Shown here piece by piece: positions 35,640 through 47,936 of a DNA stretch of 64,000 bases. A program made the position numbers and the translations under genes. Each line of letters begins with the position of its first letter. Positions within the stretch are counted from its first letter, which is position 1. A model generated the notes under the pieces. The model had not been told where the DNA came from, searched no databases, and saw only the letters and a list, made by a program, of their open reading frames with translations. Source of the stretch: Isoetes taiwanensis (Eukaryota > Streptophyta > Lycopodiopsida > Isoetales > Isoetaceae); assembly GCA_021234155.1 (NCBI GenBank), contig JAJEKV010000066.1, forward strand, positions 2,615,552 to 2,679,551, written 5' to 3'.

Positions 35640-36830
35640 CACACCATCCTCCTTCTACGATAGCGTCGATTTTTCAGAGTTGGAGCTGGAGTACTTGGAC
35701 TTGGCTTATCCGGGTAATGGCGGTGGAACTCTGCAATTTTGTAAATAGCATTATTCAGATTCTTGACAGGTTTCCAGGTTCAATCACTTGAAGAATATCC
35801 TTCCCAATCCACAAAGTAATATAACCGTTGACGAAGAAACTTAGAGTCCAAAATCTCTCAAACCTCAAACTCCTCGTGATCATTAATTTCCATTGGTAGA
35901 GGCAGCGGAGGAGGGATTAAATGTGTAGGGCTCCAATAGAGAAATATGAAACATTAGATGTAGAGGAAGCTGGAATGCCACATTGCTGATTTGAGACATG
36001 ATCTGTTCAGGATTAAGGCGACGATGGTCAAACTTGTTGCAGGGACATGAAGTAGGGAGGTCCCTATGAAGAATCCAGACAAGATCATCAACAATAAATG
36101 TAGGAGCTTTTTGACGATGTAAATCAGCAGAATGCCAATGCGTTCCTATGCCCGGAGAAGATAGTGCTAAAGACCTTATTGAAGAGCCTGGAGTTTCTCA
36201 AGTCGCAACTCAACATCAGGATTGACAGAGTCATATTCAGCAGCATTGAGAGACCAATGAGGATGTTGGCTAGAGATTGAAAAGAATTGGATCTAGCCAA
36301 TGGAAGCATGTACTGAGTTATTATAGGCAAACTCGGCTAATGAAAGCCAATCGACCTAATCATCCTACTAGTAACTGATAAAGCACTTCAAATCTTGTTT
36401 CAAAGTCTAACTAGTGCGGTCTCCTTGTCCATTACTTTCTGGATGATCGAAAGTCAACAAGCAGTCAACATGTAATAGCTTCAAAAGTCGTTTTCAAAAG
36501 TCTGCGACGAATTGAGGTCCACGATCACCGACTATAGTGTCTGGCAAGGTATTAGTCTAACCACTTTACGAAGAATAAGATCAGATGTTCCCCTCGCTGG
36601 TGATAGTGATATTACAAGGAATAAAGTGAGCAATGTTAGAGAAGCAATCAACAAGGATCATGATGGCATCATGATCCTAAGAGCGTGGCAAGTCCGGAAT
36701 AAAATTTACAGAAATACTCTTCTAAGAGCCATCTGGAATAAGTAGTGGCTGAAATGAGGAAGGTCTCAGAAACTTCACTCAACAGCAGATATCACGGGAT
36801 CGATTGAAAACATCCATCCTATATCGATGA
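35640..36830 (-). mobile_element. Ty3/gypsy chromovirus fragment: integrase core plus chromodomain
   Basis: Read on the minus strand from 36760: KSISVNFIPDLPRS, DAIMILVDCFSNIAHFIPC, then GDRGPQFVA near 36540 (second catalytic aspartate), LAEFAYNNSVHASIG near 36345-36300 and ELRLEKLQAL near 36200. It ends near 35850-35655 with KFLRQRLYYFVDWEGYSSSD, then a stop where R of D-R-T-W-E-P is expected, and EFHRHYPDKPS. The last part is a clear chromodomain. Gag, protease and RT are missing from this copy. Several stops are of the CGA-to-TGA kind. Confidence 0.85.
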
Positions 36831-37578
<748 letters not shown>

Positions 37579-37859
37579 GAAATGAAATGAAAATGAAATG
37601 AAATCTATTATTCCGCCTTCGAGACCACTGTGTCTATGAGACGCTTACAAGTTACATTCAAAATTATAAAACAAGTCATCCAAAGGTCTTCCGAGAGAGT
37701 AACACACCGGGCTCCTCTATCTCAATCTCTACCTTCTCGATTTTTCAAACAAGCATCTCTATGTTTAAGAATGTCAACAATATATCCCCAATGGATGCCC
37801 CGGTACCAAAAGAACTCCTCAAGGGAGGTAGCACCGATCCCATGTATGACTCTTAAGTC

Positions 37860-37920
37860 CTAATAAGCCGGCAACAAAGTAAGATATGAGCCTCATCCTC
37901 CACCACACCGCCACTACACA
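37860..37920 (-). pseudogene. LINE pol C-terminal zinc knuckle
   Basis: The minus strand reads RHCNLCSGGVVEDEAHILLC. This has the same C-x2-C...E-D-E-x-H-x4-C pattern as the two LINE 3' ends at 33 and 35 kb and ties all three to one lineage. Confidence 0.75.
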
Positions 37921-38448
37921 AGTTACAATGTCTAAGATCATGAGCTTATGTTCCGCCCATCTCCCAACCTCCACACCAAGATGGTGCGAGCTTAACCGGA
38001 TCCTCGCGAATTGCTTGCCTATGCTTCATAGATATGGGTTCACTAAGATACCGCGCTGCCTTCAATGTGGGATTCATCCGAGTCCGATAGTACTCTTTCT
38101 TCACAGGTGGCATCCATGTCTTAGTGAGAACACTCTTCCGAACCCATCCCTCAATATCTTCCGGGATTCATCCGGTAGCTCTGGAATATCCATCCCCCAT
38201 TTCACCAGCCATCTACTAATATCCTCGCATACCAACCTTTGTCACTACTCTGCGCAGAATTCTTGGCAAGCTATTCCTCGGCATATCATATAAAACCTTA
38301 TGCGATAACGAAGGTTTTGCAAAAGAGCTTCAGCTTCAAGGGGTATCATCCCGACTCTCCTAACATCATATCATATGGCGCTTGCATTTTAGTGCCCTGT
38401 GAAAAATTTTTTTGTATTTTTTTCCACCTTTTTCCACCCATCATTAGC

Positions 38449-39732
38449 TTAGGCCCGCCCCTGTGCTTCACAACCATACAAGATAACCGCTTGTACCAAT
38501 ACTTTAAAGAGCATGCGTTTCATTTCAAAGTTCCAAATGTCAAGATTCACACACCTTCTCTGATTGCATATAGTGCCTTTAAGCCCAAGACTCACTCTAT
38601 GTTCGACCGCTTTGATTCCAATTCGACTTTTGTCTACAAATAAACCCGTGATACTTATAGCTTTCAACGACCTCCAACTTGCTTACCCTTGTAAAATAGC
38701 AAGACATGATTCGCTTTATTCGCCTCCAAAAAACAACAGCCTTTAGTCTTTTCCAGATTCACCTCGCATACTTTTAGCATCACAAAACCGCAAGCACATC
38801 CAAATGTCTTTGCATTCCCCGTGATGCTCGAGATAGCAACACAATATCATCAAAGATATAGCAAGAGCATAAGTATATATACCCATTCAGGGATGTACCA
38901 TCCCTCCATGTGCTCTTATCCACCCCTCCATTTGATCTATGAACAATCCAAACAAGGTAGGCGATAAAGGACACCCCCGCTTGACTCCCATATTACTCTC
39001 TACTACATCATCACATATTCCAACAAAAGGGAAAGAGAGTTGCACCAGTACTTTTTATAAAGAACACTTACCAAGATGCCTAAGCCCCATCGGGGATGCC
39101 CAAATCTACCATCCTATGCCACGTGATTTTGCCTATTCACCATGTCAAAGGCCTTGCTGAAATCCACAAATACAAAGATACAAAGGTTTCCTTTTTCCCA
39201 CCATCAATCCATCATAGCACGAAGGGTGACCAAATGGTCGGGCTTGTAGACTTTTAGGTCTAAAGCCCGCTTGGCCTATTGCTCTAGCATTGTGACCCTC
39301 AGCCCAGCTTGCTTATCTTGCCCTCAAGTATATAGAGGCATACAGCTTTATGTAAAGGTCGCCAACCATAATGGTACCTGTAGTTAGAGGATCGAGATGC
39401 ATCCTCGACTTGTGCAATGGCACAACCCTATTAACCCGCCAGCCCTAGGAAACCCATCTCTCAAAGCCATATTGAACATGTCGTTCAGCCTATTCAGAAA
39501 CCGCTTCCTCCGGCCCACTTAAGCATTTCGGCCTTAAGGCCACAAGCATCCGCGCTTTGCCATTAGCAAGTCTCTTTGAGTCCCACCGAACATCCTCCTC
39601 GAGTAAAGGTAAGCATATCATCCATCTCACATGTCTCTTCGCCATCTTATCCTCAACTCCATGGACATGGTATAAATTGCGCACATGCTCCATTAGTGCC
39701 TCCGCTTGCAACACATTACCCCCATGCTTCAA
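38449..39732 (-). pseudogene. LINE reverse transcriptase (broken)
   Basis: The segment 39732-39490 contains LPLLEEDVRWDSKRLANGKA, the typical entry to the RT domain of plant L1-like LINEs. Around 38880-38840 the catalytic region reads IFDDIVLLSRASRGMQRHLD; the family box is Y-A-D-D, here F-D-D with the preceding residues altered. The segment 38667-38449 gives the thumb/post-RT landmark FEMKRMLFKVLVQAVILYGC, matching K-x-x-x-F-D-x-L-V-x-P-V-L-L-Y-G-C-E. Frames change several times between these blocks. Confidence 0.85.
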
Positions 39733-40449
39733 GGGTTTAAGCCTATTCCAAAATTTCTTTGATCAACCAACCGCTTCTTCCACCATTCGGCCACGCTTAT
39801 TTATGTAAATATGCCTTCTTCTTATTTTTGACCAGCTTGGTATACACTTTCCTTTCCTCAGATTACTTTAGCTGCCCCTTGTGCCGCTTCTAAATTTTTG
39901 CCTCTTCTGTTTTATATTCCATGTCAAACCATCCATTACATGGCAGCCCCTCCGCTCTTCTGGTGGATACAAAACATTCATTCATTGATTCAAGCAAAAC
40001 CCTAGACAACGCCACACTATATCCCCTATCGATGTGGGCCATGCAAAAGATGCCATTTTTCGCCGTGATATCTCGCTATATATTCATCAGCTTTATCATA
40101 CTTGATTACTTGAGAGACATCCATTTACCTTTATATGTATCTTCTTTGTTGCCTATGATGCCACTGCACATGAAGTTCAATGAGCAAAGGTACATGATCC
40201 GAAGCTTTCATTCTCATCTCCAATGCGTAGTTTAATAACATGTTCTCGCAAAAGTAGGTTTGGCAATAACATAATCCACCACACTAGCATTTTTACAAGT
40301 GCGCTTTACCGAGCTCGGGTACCTATCCGCGCCATTGAAGATCACCATCTCAAAACCACTACACATATGTAAGACATGACGCCCAAGGTGTCAACCATTT
40401 CACATTGTCTTCTCGATGTTCTCGCTTCCATCCAATTGTCTCAAATTCA

Positions 40450-40950
40450 ATATCATCCAAAGATTTCCAACCATTCTCGCTTCTCCATCTAGGCCCACCA
40501 AAGTCGCTTTTGATGGTTTCCCGTGATGCCCATTAAAGTCTCCTAACAACAAAGACTTCCCTCGCCAAACCCAAAGCTAGTATATCCTCGCCTAAGTGAA
40601 AGAATGGGTCATCCTTATCCGATCTCCTTTGTTATATGTGATTCCCTTTGGGGAAATAACAACCAGCTACATATATCTTGTTGCCCCCACCGGCAATTCA
40701 ATCCAAATGTATTGTGCAAGTTGCCTTATGTGTCAAAACACACACCGCATGCACAATTTCATTGCGAGCATAGCATGCAATACCACCTGTACCTTTGAGA
40801 TTCCAGCCCTTCTTATTCCATAATCAATGCAATAGCGTGAAAACCGGAAATATCCGGAAGAGCCTTTTCCTCATGCTCACATGTTTCCAAAAAGAAAACT
40901 ATGTCTACATTTGCTAGCAAGTCATCCATAGCACATATCTTACTACTTTT
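40450..40950 (-). pseudogene. LINE apurinic/apyrimidinic endonuclease-like domain (broken)
   Basis: The minus strand reads DLLANVDIVFFLETCEHEEK near 40930 (the E-T catalytic glutamate region). After a frame change it reads GGIACYARNEIVHAVCV, and near 40550-40520 LLLGDFNGHHGK, the conserved G-D-F-N motif. The domain nicks the target DNA for target-primed reverse transcription. Confidence 0.8.
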
Positions 40951-41049
40951 AACGATTTACATTCCAGAAACTAACCTGGCGGTCGCTACTTCCTATGCAT
41001 CCTCCACAATCACTTTTCCACCTCTCCAAGAAGCACGCTTGTCCAGCCG

Positions 41050-42010
41050 TCTTGCCTCCTTCATCCTCTTAAGATCTTCTTCTCTCGCTGAAATTGGGTC
41101 TTAGTTAAGTCATCATTGACCCACATATATATTTGCCCTTAAGCAATGTTCGCTTTGCATAACCCGAGCCTTCGCTCCTTTGATGCGCACTTCACCAACA
41201 CATTCCGTGTTCCTTCCCCTTCCTTCCAACCCGACGCCTTCCAAAATATCCACCGTGATTCCGTGATATTCTCGGCGAAGAAATGTTTGAACAGCCATGC
41301 TTGTGTCCTCATTCTCCTTTTCCGTAGGCCAGAAATTTGGAAATTATTAGCCTTCATTCCCTTTCATGCATATCAGCCAAGTGCTCCATTTTCTCATTCA
41401 AAGCATCAATTGCTCCTTGAAACCATCATTTGAGAGCCCCTATTCAAGTCTCATCCTTGATCCATGACCCGCTTTGTCTCGACACTTTTGCTAGCCGCTG
41501 CTTTAGCTCTATATTTTCACTTTCTTTAAAGAACACAAAGACTCATTTATACCTCGCAAAAGCTTAAGCATTTGTGCCTGATGGGCTGCCGCCTCCTTCC
41601 TTGCCTCGCTCGCTTCCTTCCCCGGACTGCTCCATGGATTCTAGTAGCTTCATCATTACCGTAAGCAATTGACTCCATTAGCATCTCTCCTCCCAAGAAT
41701 CCGTAGGCGCCATAGCTCGCTGCAAATCAGCCCCAAAGACAGGCCCAAGCCCTCCTGGATATGTCATCCTTCAGCCCCAAATCAGTTGCCTCGCCTCCGG
41801 AGATTCCCTGAATACCGTGAGTCCCCATCCCAGGTGTCATCCGAGATGTCTCCAATAAGAATTTCCTTGCCCTGCCTTTTACATTCATTTTTTACCTTCT
41901 TGACATTGCCTACCACAGATTTATTTGCCCCAGGAGCCGAATCAGCCTTGGAGCCCACCTCCTTAGAGCCCTTTTTCCCCTCAGATCTTATCTCTGCCTC
42001 CTTTTAGGAT
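41050..42010 (-). pseudogene. LINE ORF1-like protein (broken)
   Basis: The N-terminal part near 42000-41850 is lysine/glutamate-rich (KEAEIRSEGKKGSKEVGSKA). The C-terminal part, 41357-41050, reads NFQISGLRKRRMRTQ, FLRREYHGITVDILEGVGL, RIKGAKARVMQ, ANIYV and then NDDLTKTQFQREKKIL. This is the pattern of the Transposase_22/L1 ORF1p RNA-binding and C-terminal domains, which end in I-Y/F-V/I-N-x-D-L-T. ORF1p binds LINE RNA. At least two frameshifts are present. Confidence 0.75.
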
Positions 42011-42171
42011 GTCCCATCTTGTACACAGTCCCGAAAATGCCAATTACAGACTGTCAAACTGATTCAAAAGTATTGATATTATACACCGCTGGAAAGAGCT
42101 CGAAATAAGCTTTCCAACGAGCCCAACCCCGCTGTAATCCGACATCGCATGTGAGAGCTATGGCCTCTAGA

Positions 42172-42781
<610 letters not shown>

Positions 42782-42913
42782 GATGTATTTTTTGTCAGAG
42801 ACAAGCCAAAGATCCTTAGGACATACGACGCCCTCTTCAAGGAGCACCACCCCTACAAGGATACCAGGGCTAAAGGTCCTAGGATGCCAAGATCCTAGTG
42901 AGGCTCGAACACC

Positions 42914-42966
<53 letters not shown>

Positions 42967-42998
42967 AGGGAGAGGGAGAGGGAGAGGGAGAGGGAGCA
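42914..42998. repeat. (GA)n grading into (GGGAGA)n
   Basis: About 43 bp of GA are followed by about six hexanucleotide gggaga units. Scattered ctagagaga motifs continue to 43070. Confidence 0.95.
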
Positions 42999-44660
42999 AA
43001 GCACTAGAGAGATAAAGCTTGCAAGGCACTAGAGAGAGAAAGCAGGCACGACGCTAAGGGCCTAGAGAGAGGTCCTGGTGCACTTATCTATTCCTTTGTC
43101 TCTGCATATATAAGGGGGGTATTGCCAGCAATACCACCCTGAAGGTCCTATTGCTCGCAATATTATGTGAAACAACGATGCTCAAAGTCTCCAACTCTAT
43201 TTGGATTATTTAATGATAGTCTAGAGGATTGGCTCGGATGCAAAGATAATATGCTTAAGAGGGCTTTGCATGGACCTAGAGGATAGAAGAAGGCACATTT
43301 GATATGCAAGATGTCGGTGGGTTGTTGCATTTCGCCAAGCACATAGGGTGTGGTGTGTAAATGTCCCATTCTACCATTAACAACTTGAAAATGTGCCAAT
43401 AAAATTTGGGTGGTTGTTACATTTGTCGTTGCTAGAAAAATGTAATCAATGCGCGTGACAAGGGCAAAATAGTAATGGCATAACATTTAGGTTTAAAATC
43501 ATCATCGTGTAAAATAAAAAGAATATACCATGTCTTTCATATGACTTTGAAGAAGGGAAGCAAAGGAAAAGGTATTAATAATTACATAAGTGTACTCTGG
43601 ACCGACATTTTTTGTTTTCGTATGGGGTGGGCATTTATGGTTCATCTGGCCACTAAAAATGTAATCAATACATGTGGGGTAGAACAACAGTGATATGTTA
43701 TGTAATATATAGAAAATATACATGGCTTTCAAAAGGAGAAACAAGATAGAATGTAGAATATACTATGCCATCAATACAAAGTAATCAATGGAAGTCAACT
43801 TACTTCTCCACATGACAAAAAGGGGCCAAGAAATTGTGTCCCCCCACAAAAACAACAGTTTTTTTGAAGTGAAACCTCCTCCTGATCTGCACCTCATCAT
43901 CCCCTGCTAAGGGCACTGCCAGCATTGGAAAACTACCTAAAGAAAAGAAACGGGGCAAATTGTTCATCCACCTTTTTTTTCCTTGGAGAATTTCGCTCAA
44001 GAGAAAATTTTTGGAGGCCCCTCGCAGTCCGTCAGGTCAGCTAGCAGACGTCAGAAAATTTCTTCTCAAAATATTCTATTGAACAAAATTGCTTCTTCCA
44101 CATACCCCCGCCCCACGAAAACCCAAAAAAATAAAAGCTTAAAAAAGAAAAAAAATGTGGGGGAGATTGGTTGGTCTAAATGTAGAGCAGGTGACATGAT
44201 CAACAAGTTATGGGTCAACTTATATGATTCCTACCTGATTGTCAGTAATGAAATACATACCTATATGGCAAATGTTTAATCTAACGTATAGCTTAATGAA
44301 ACGTCTAAGAGGCTATTGATATTTGCTTGTATGGTTATTGGTCATTGTCACCAATTAATTTATATTTGCTTCCCTTATGGTTGCGGAGTCGTTGAGTTAC
44401 AAGGTCAAAACCTGTGGGGTCACTCATTAGTATTAAATGCGACTACCAAATCACATGCATATATATATGTAGCAAAATAACAGGGGGTTACTTTTAGATT
44501 TTTATACGCTTTTTCACATGGTTTTTCTATGATTTCGTTGTTGTATTCGTTGAGGTGTACTAAATAGTATTTCTAGAGTGCACCCTTTATGGGCCGTTGA
44601 TTTTCGTTGGTTGGAACAATCCGAGGGTTGTTGTCTTCTCTCGCATGTGATGTTTCAGGT
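42999..44660. other. Unassigned region
   Basis: No gene is supportable. A small hairpin (ggtattgc-ca-gcaatacc) lies at about 43118-43136, just after a tatataagg TATA-like run, suggesting LTR or promoter debris. A loose internal repeat around aaaatgtaatcaatrc occurs at about 43436 and 43656. A 107-codon minus-strand frame at 43486-43163 is not recognisable. Confidence 0.3.
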
Positions 44661-44667
44661 AATTTAA

Positions 44668-44814
44668 CATGCATGTGTATGCATGTGCATGTGCACATGC
44701 ATGTGCATGTGTGTGCATGGGCATGTTCATGTGCATGTGTATTGTGCATGTGCAAGTGTAAGTGCATGTGCATATGTGCATGTGTGTGCATGTGTGCATA
44801 TGCATGTGTACGTG
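44668..44814. repeat. Alternating purine-pyrimidine CATGTG/TGCATG tract
   Basis: About 147 bp consist almost entirely of interleaved tgcatg, catgtg and tgtg units. It is a degenerate (TG)n/(CATG)n satellite with strong Z-DNA-forming character and many RY (CATGCA) elements. Confidence 0.9.
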
Positions 44815-46780
44815 CCCTCTTGGATTCTTATTGCCGGAGTGGATTTTACTACCATGAGATGGATTTTTTGCTCACACTTACAAAGGTATTTGTTTTTTAA
44901 TGTTTCTTCAGTTAGCATAACGTTTTTTTTTACAAGGTATTGGTTTCCTGATCCTTTTGTTTCCTTCCTAAGATTTGTTGCAGATTCAAGTTTAGACCCT
45001 CTGTTTGCTTCCAACTCTTGGATATTCCTGGCTGTCGGATTGTTCATAGCAACCAGCCTTTAGCTTCAATCAACAAACGGATTCTTATGCACACAACAAA
45101 GCGGATTATTCCACGCCTTTTCCATGTCACGCAGACGTACCAAACAAGGCCACAAGAATGCATTTATATTGTAGGTTTGGAACTTTAATCGAACCATAAG
45201 GTGAATCATGCATTACCTTTTAAGCTAGAGATGGAGCATCCAAAATCATATGGATTGATAAACAATGGTGTCATTGTGAAAGAGAAATAGTTGTAGAATG
45301 AAGTAACAATATGTAGCATAATAACAGAGGGGTTTTCTTTTGTGTTGCAAACTTTATGACTTTTAGAATAATGGGATCAATCTGCTTCTATCTTTATGGT
45401 AACTTTTACTTATGTTCTATTTGTTTTATTGTGATCAAATTCAAAAAGCCACAGGTTTGATGAAAGCCTCAAATAAATTCTAGTTTTTTTCTGGTTTGAA
45501 TTCTAAAATTTTTGTCACACCGAGGGGGGAGGGGAGGGGGTTGACGTCCCTAAGGCCCCGAATGGGCCAAAAAATTTTTTTTGCAACACATACCATTAAT
45601 ATATAACATATAAAAATTAAATCTCCCAACACATAACAACCAACACATAACAACCATTGACATTAACAACCAACACATAACTATCATTGACATTAATTAA
45701 CACAATCATTGGGTCCAACACATTTAAATTAAAATCCCCCTTAAACCCCCTTTGGTTTGGGTGCATATTCACACGGGGGGTGACTCCGGGCAACGAGAGC
45801 TGTTGGATAGGCATATTCACCCCTTATTCCTTAATGAAACCAGGGCTCTAAAATTGTATGAGTTGATTACTGTAGACCTTGTGGTTCTTGTCGCCATTTC
45901 ATGGATATATACATAGGAAAAGAAGCTAAATTAGAATTTTATCCTGAACAACATGTTATACAAGAGTATGAGATGCATGCAACATTAGAATTTTTGAAGG
46001 AGAAACCTTTATAGTGGTGCCTTAGGTTTGCATTTTGATGTCAAACAAGTATTATGTTGTACCGGGTCCTTGTAACTTGTGCATTATTGTTGAAGGACTT
46101 TTAGGATTCAAAGGATTTTATAGATCTGATGTTATTGTGTAGTAACAGATAATCAAAACAAAGTGAGTGTGATTATGCTACATATTCTAAATGAAGTGCA
46201 CTCCAGAAAACCTCAATCGTTGGATCCCTCTACCCTATGGCCCAGATCGTATGTTAGGGCCTCTGGGCACCTCTTGTTTCAAGTATGGTAATTTATGATT
46301 GGGCCTGCCTATGATTTTGAAATATAAAATACAAGTTCGCCTAAGATTTTGGAATATGAAATATGGAGACTCATCTCTATACGGGTTCACCTAGGGTTTT
46401 AGAATATAAAATGCAGAGATTCGAGCTCCTACCAAACCAATAGCCTAATAAGTATGCTTTAACCAATGGAACCAACGAGCTAACTTGCTTATCTTTTCTA
46501 TTGAATCTATGTTTTTTATTTTTATAATAACCCATTCAATTGTGTTAGGGGTATGCTTTATGGTCTCATGAATGGTGATTTATGCATCCATATCAAATCC
46601 CCCTGGAACCCCCTGTGATTGTGCTACATATTTAATCAAAAGTCAAGTACAAGTAAAGAAGTCGTATTTAATTAAAGTGGGACTCATTCCATTCCCATTT
46701 TTTTTCGGAACCCGGTTAATTTACATAAAAAGTAGCACCCCGACCCGAAAACTATCCTTAATTCGAATTTTTGAATAAAA
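44815..46780. other. Unassigned region with short local repeats
   Basis: Repeated caacacataacaacca units occur at about 45626-45690. Three imperfect repeats of the phrase g(a)ttt(t)gga/gaatataaaata(t)... occur at about 46312-46410. A G-run (ggggggaggggaggggg) lies near 45524-45541. No gene is supportable. Confidence 0.35.
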
Positions 46781-46814
46781 CTCTGAATCCGAGCTTTGCT
46801 GCAGTTTTCCCTGG

Positions 46815-46830
46815 TTCGCGAGTCGAGAAC
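46815..46830. repeat. Stem-loop family, half copy
   Basis: The right arm (agtcgagaa) with a cgcg centre is intact. The left arm is degenerate. It is the leftmost member of the family. Confidence 0.5.
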
Positions 46831-47580
46831 AAAAACAATGCAACTGAAACAAAGGAAATTCATTAAAGTTTGAAACCAAAGATCTAGTTGAAAAAGAATT
46901 TTTATTAATAAATTGAACAGATACAATGTATTTTACATCGGACGCAGAGACCATGGCGGTCTTCTTTGCCACTCTGATTACATCATCTTGGTAGGTGGTC
47001 CACCTTAGGGGATTAACTAGCGGGCGCTTCTTCACGCCGACCGTAAGCCTTGGGGCAACCTGAAGGGTGTGGAATGCCTCACGTGGAGGTGCCTCGAGCT
47101 ACCGGCCCTCTGCCCACCCGACTTCTCCACTCGCCTCCGCGCAGCCTTTCATCGAATATGCTCCTTCCCCACCCTCCGTGGATGTTATGCAATGCTTGCA
47201 AGATGCTTTGAGCTTCCCGGACTTTCTCTTTGTTCTTCGCTACCGCTGTTCTTTATCCCCGTGGTGTAGCGAAAGCAACCTCTCAATTCGCGAGCAACCT
47301 TGTCCCAAAGGCCGGGCAAGAGTGTAGCGCGGACCGGGATCGTGCCGAGCGGTGTTTCTTCCGCCTTTGAGCTGGATCTCAGGCCGCTCGAGCGGTCTCT
47401 CGTGATGCCCGAGCGGGATCGTGGCCGGTGTCGGATGCGTGCCGAACCACCGGAGCAAGGAGAGTATGATTAACAATTACGGTGCCATTAGTCAAAACGA
47501 AGAAAAGAACGTTGAAATCAAATTACAATGGAGAACATTCATTCCATACAACCGCATCCAATGACGTGGGAAGTAGTGTT

Positions 47581-47604
47581 TTTCTCGACTTCGAAGTCGA
47601 GAAA
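47581..47604. repeat. Stem-loop family copy, 10-bp perfect arms
   Basis: The left arm is tttctcgact, the right arm agtcgagaaa and the centre tcga. It lies in the region 3' of the HAD-domain pseudogene (minus strand). Confidence 0.95.
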
Positions 47605-47804
47605 GGCCCATAAAAGTGAAAGTACAACCATTCTCATTAGAATATGGTTGCATCCAATCACACATGGAAGCATACAAATGGTTCGTCAAACGAGATAACC
47701 AAAGATGCCTAAGAAAACGCAATGTACAAGCATTATCATAATAGATCATGCCTCGTGATCCGGTCACACAATGAAACATACAAATGGTCTCATCAGCAGA
47801 TAGC

Positions 47805-47838
47805 ATGCCTTTCTCGACTGCGGAGTCGAGAAAGGCAT
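47805..47838. repeat. Stem-loop family copy, 15-bp perfect arms
   Basis: The left arm is atgcctttctcgact, the right arm its exact reverse complement, and the centre gcgg. It is the longest member found; the outer five base pairs are not shared with other copies but still pair. Confidence 0.95.
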
Positions 47839-47936
47839 CGAAAACTCAATATACAAGTATATTCATTACAAAATGTTCAATACGCTCACGCTCGATTACA
47901 ATATTCACACAATTTGACTATCCGAAAGCAGTGGGT

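Noticed and set aside
44573-44805. His/Met/Cys-rich frames in both strands
   Set aside because: Products of the alternating CATG/TGTG tract.
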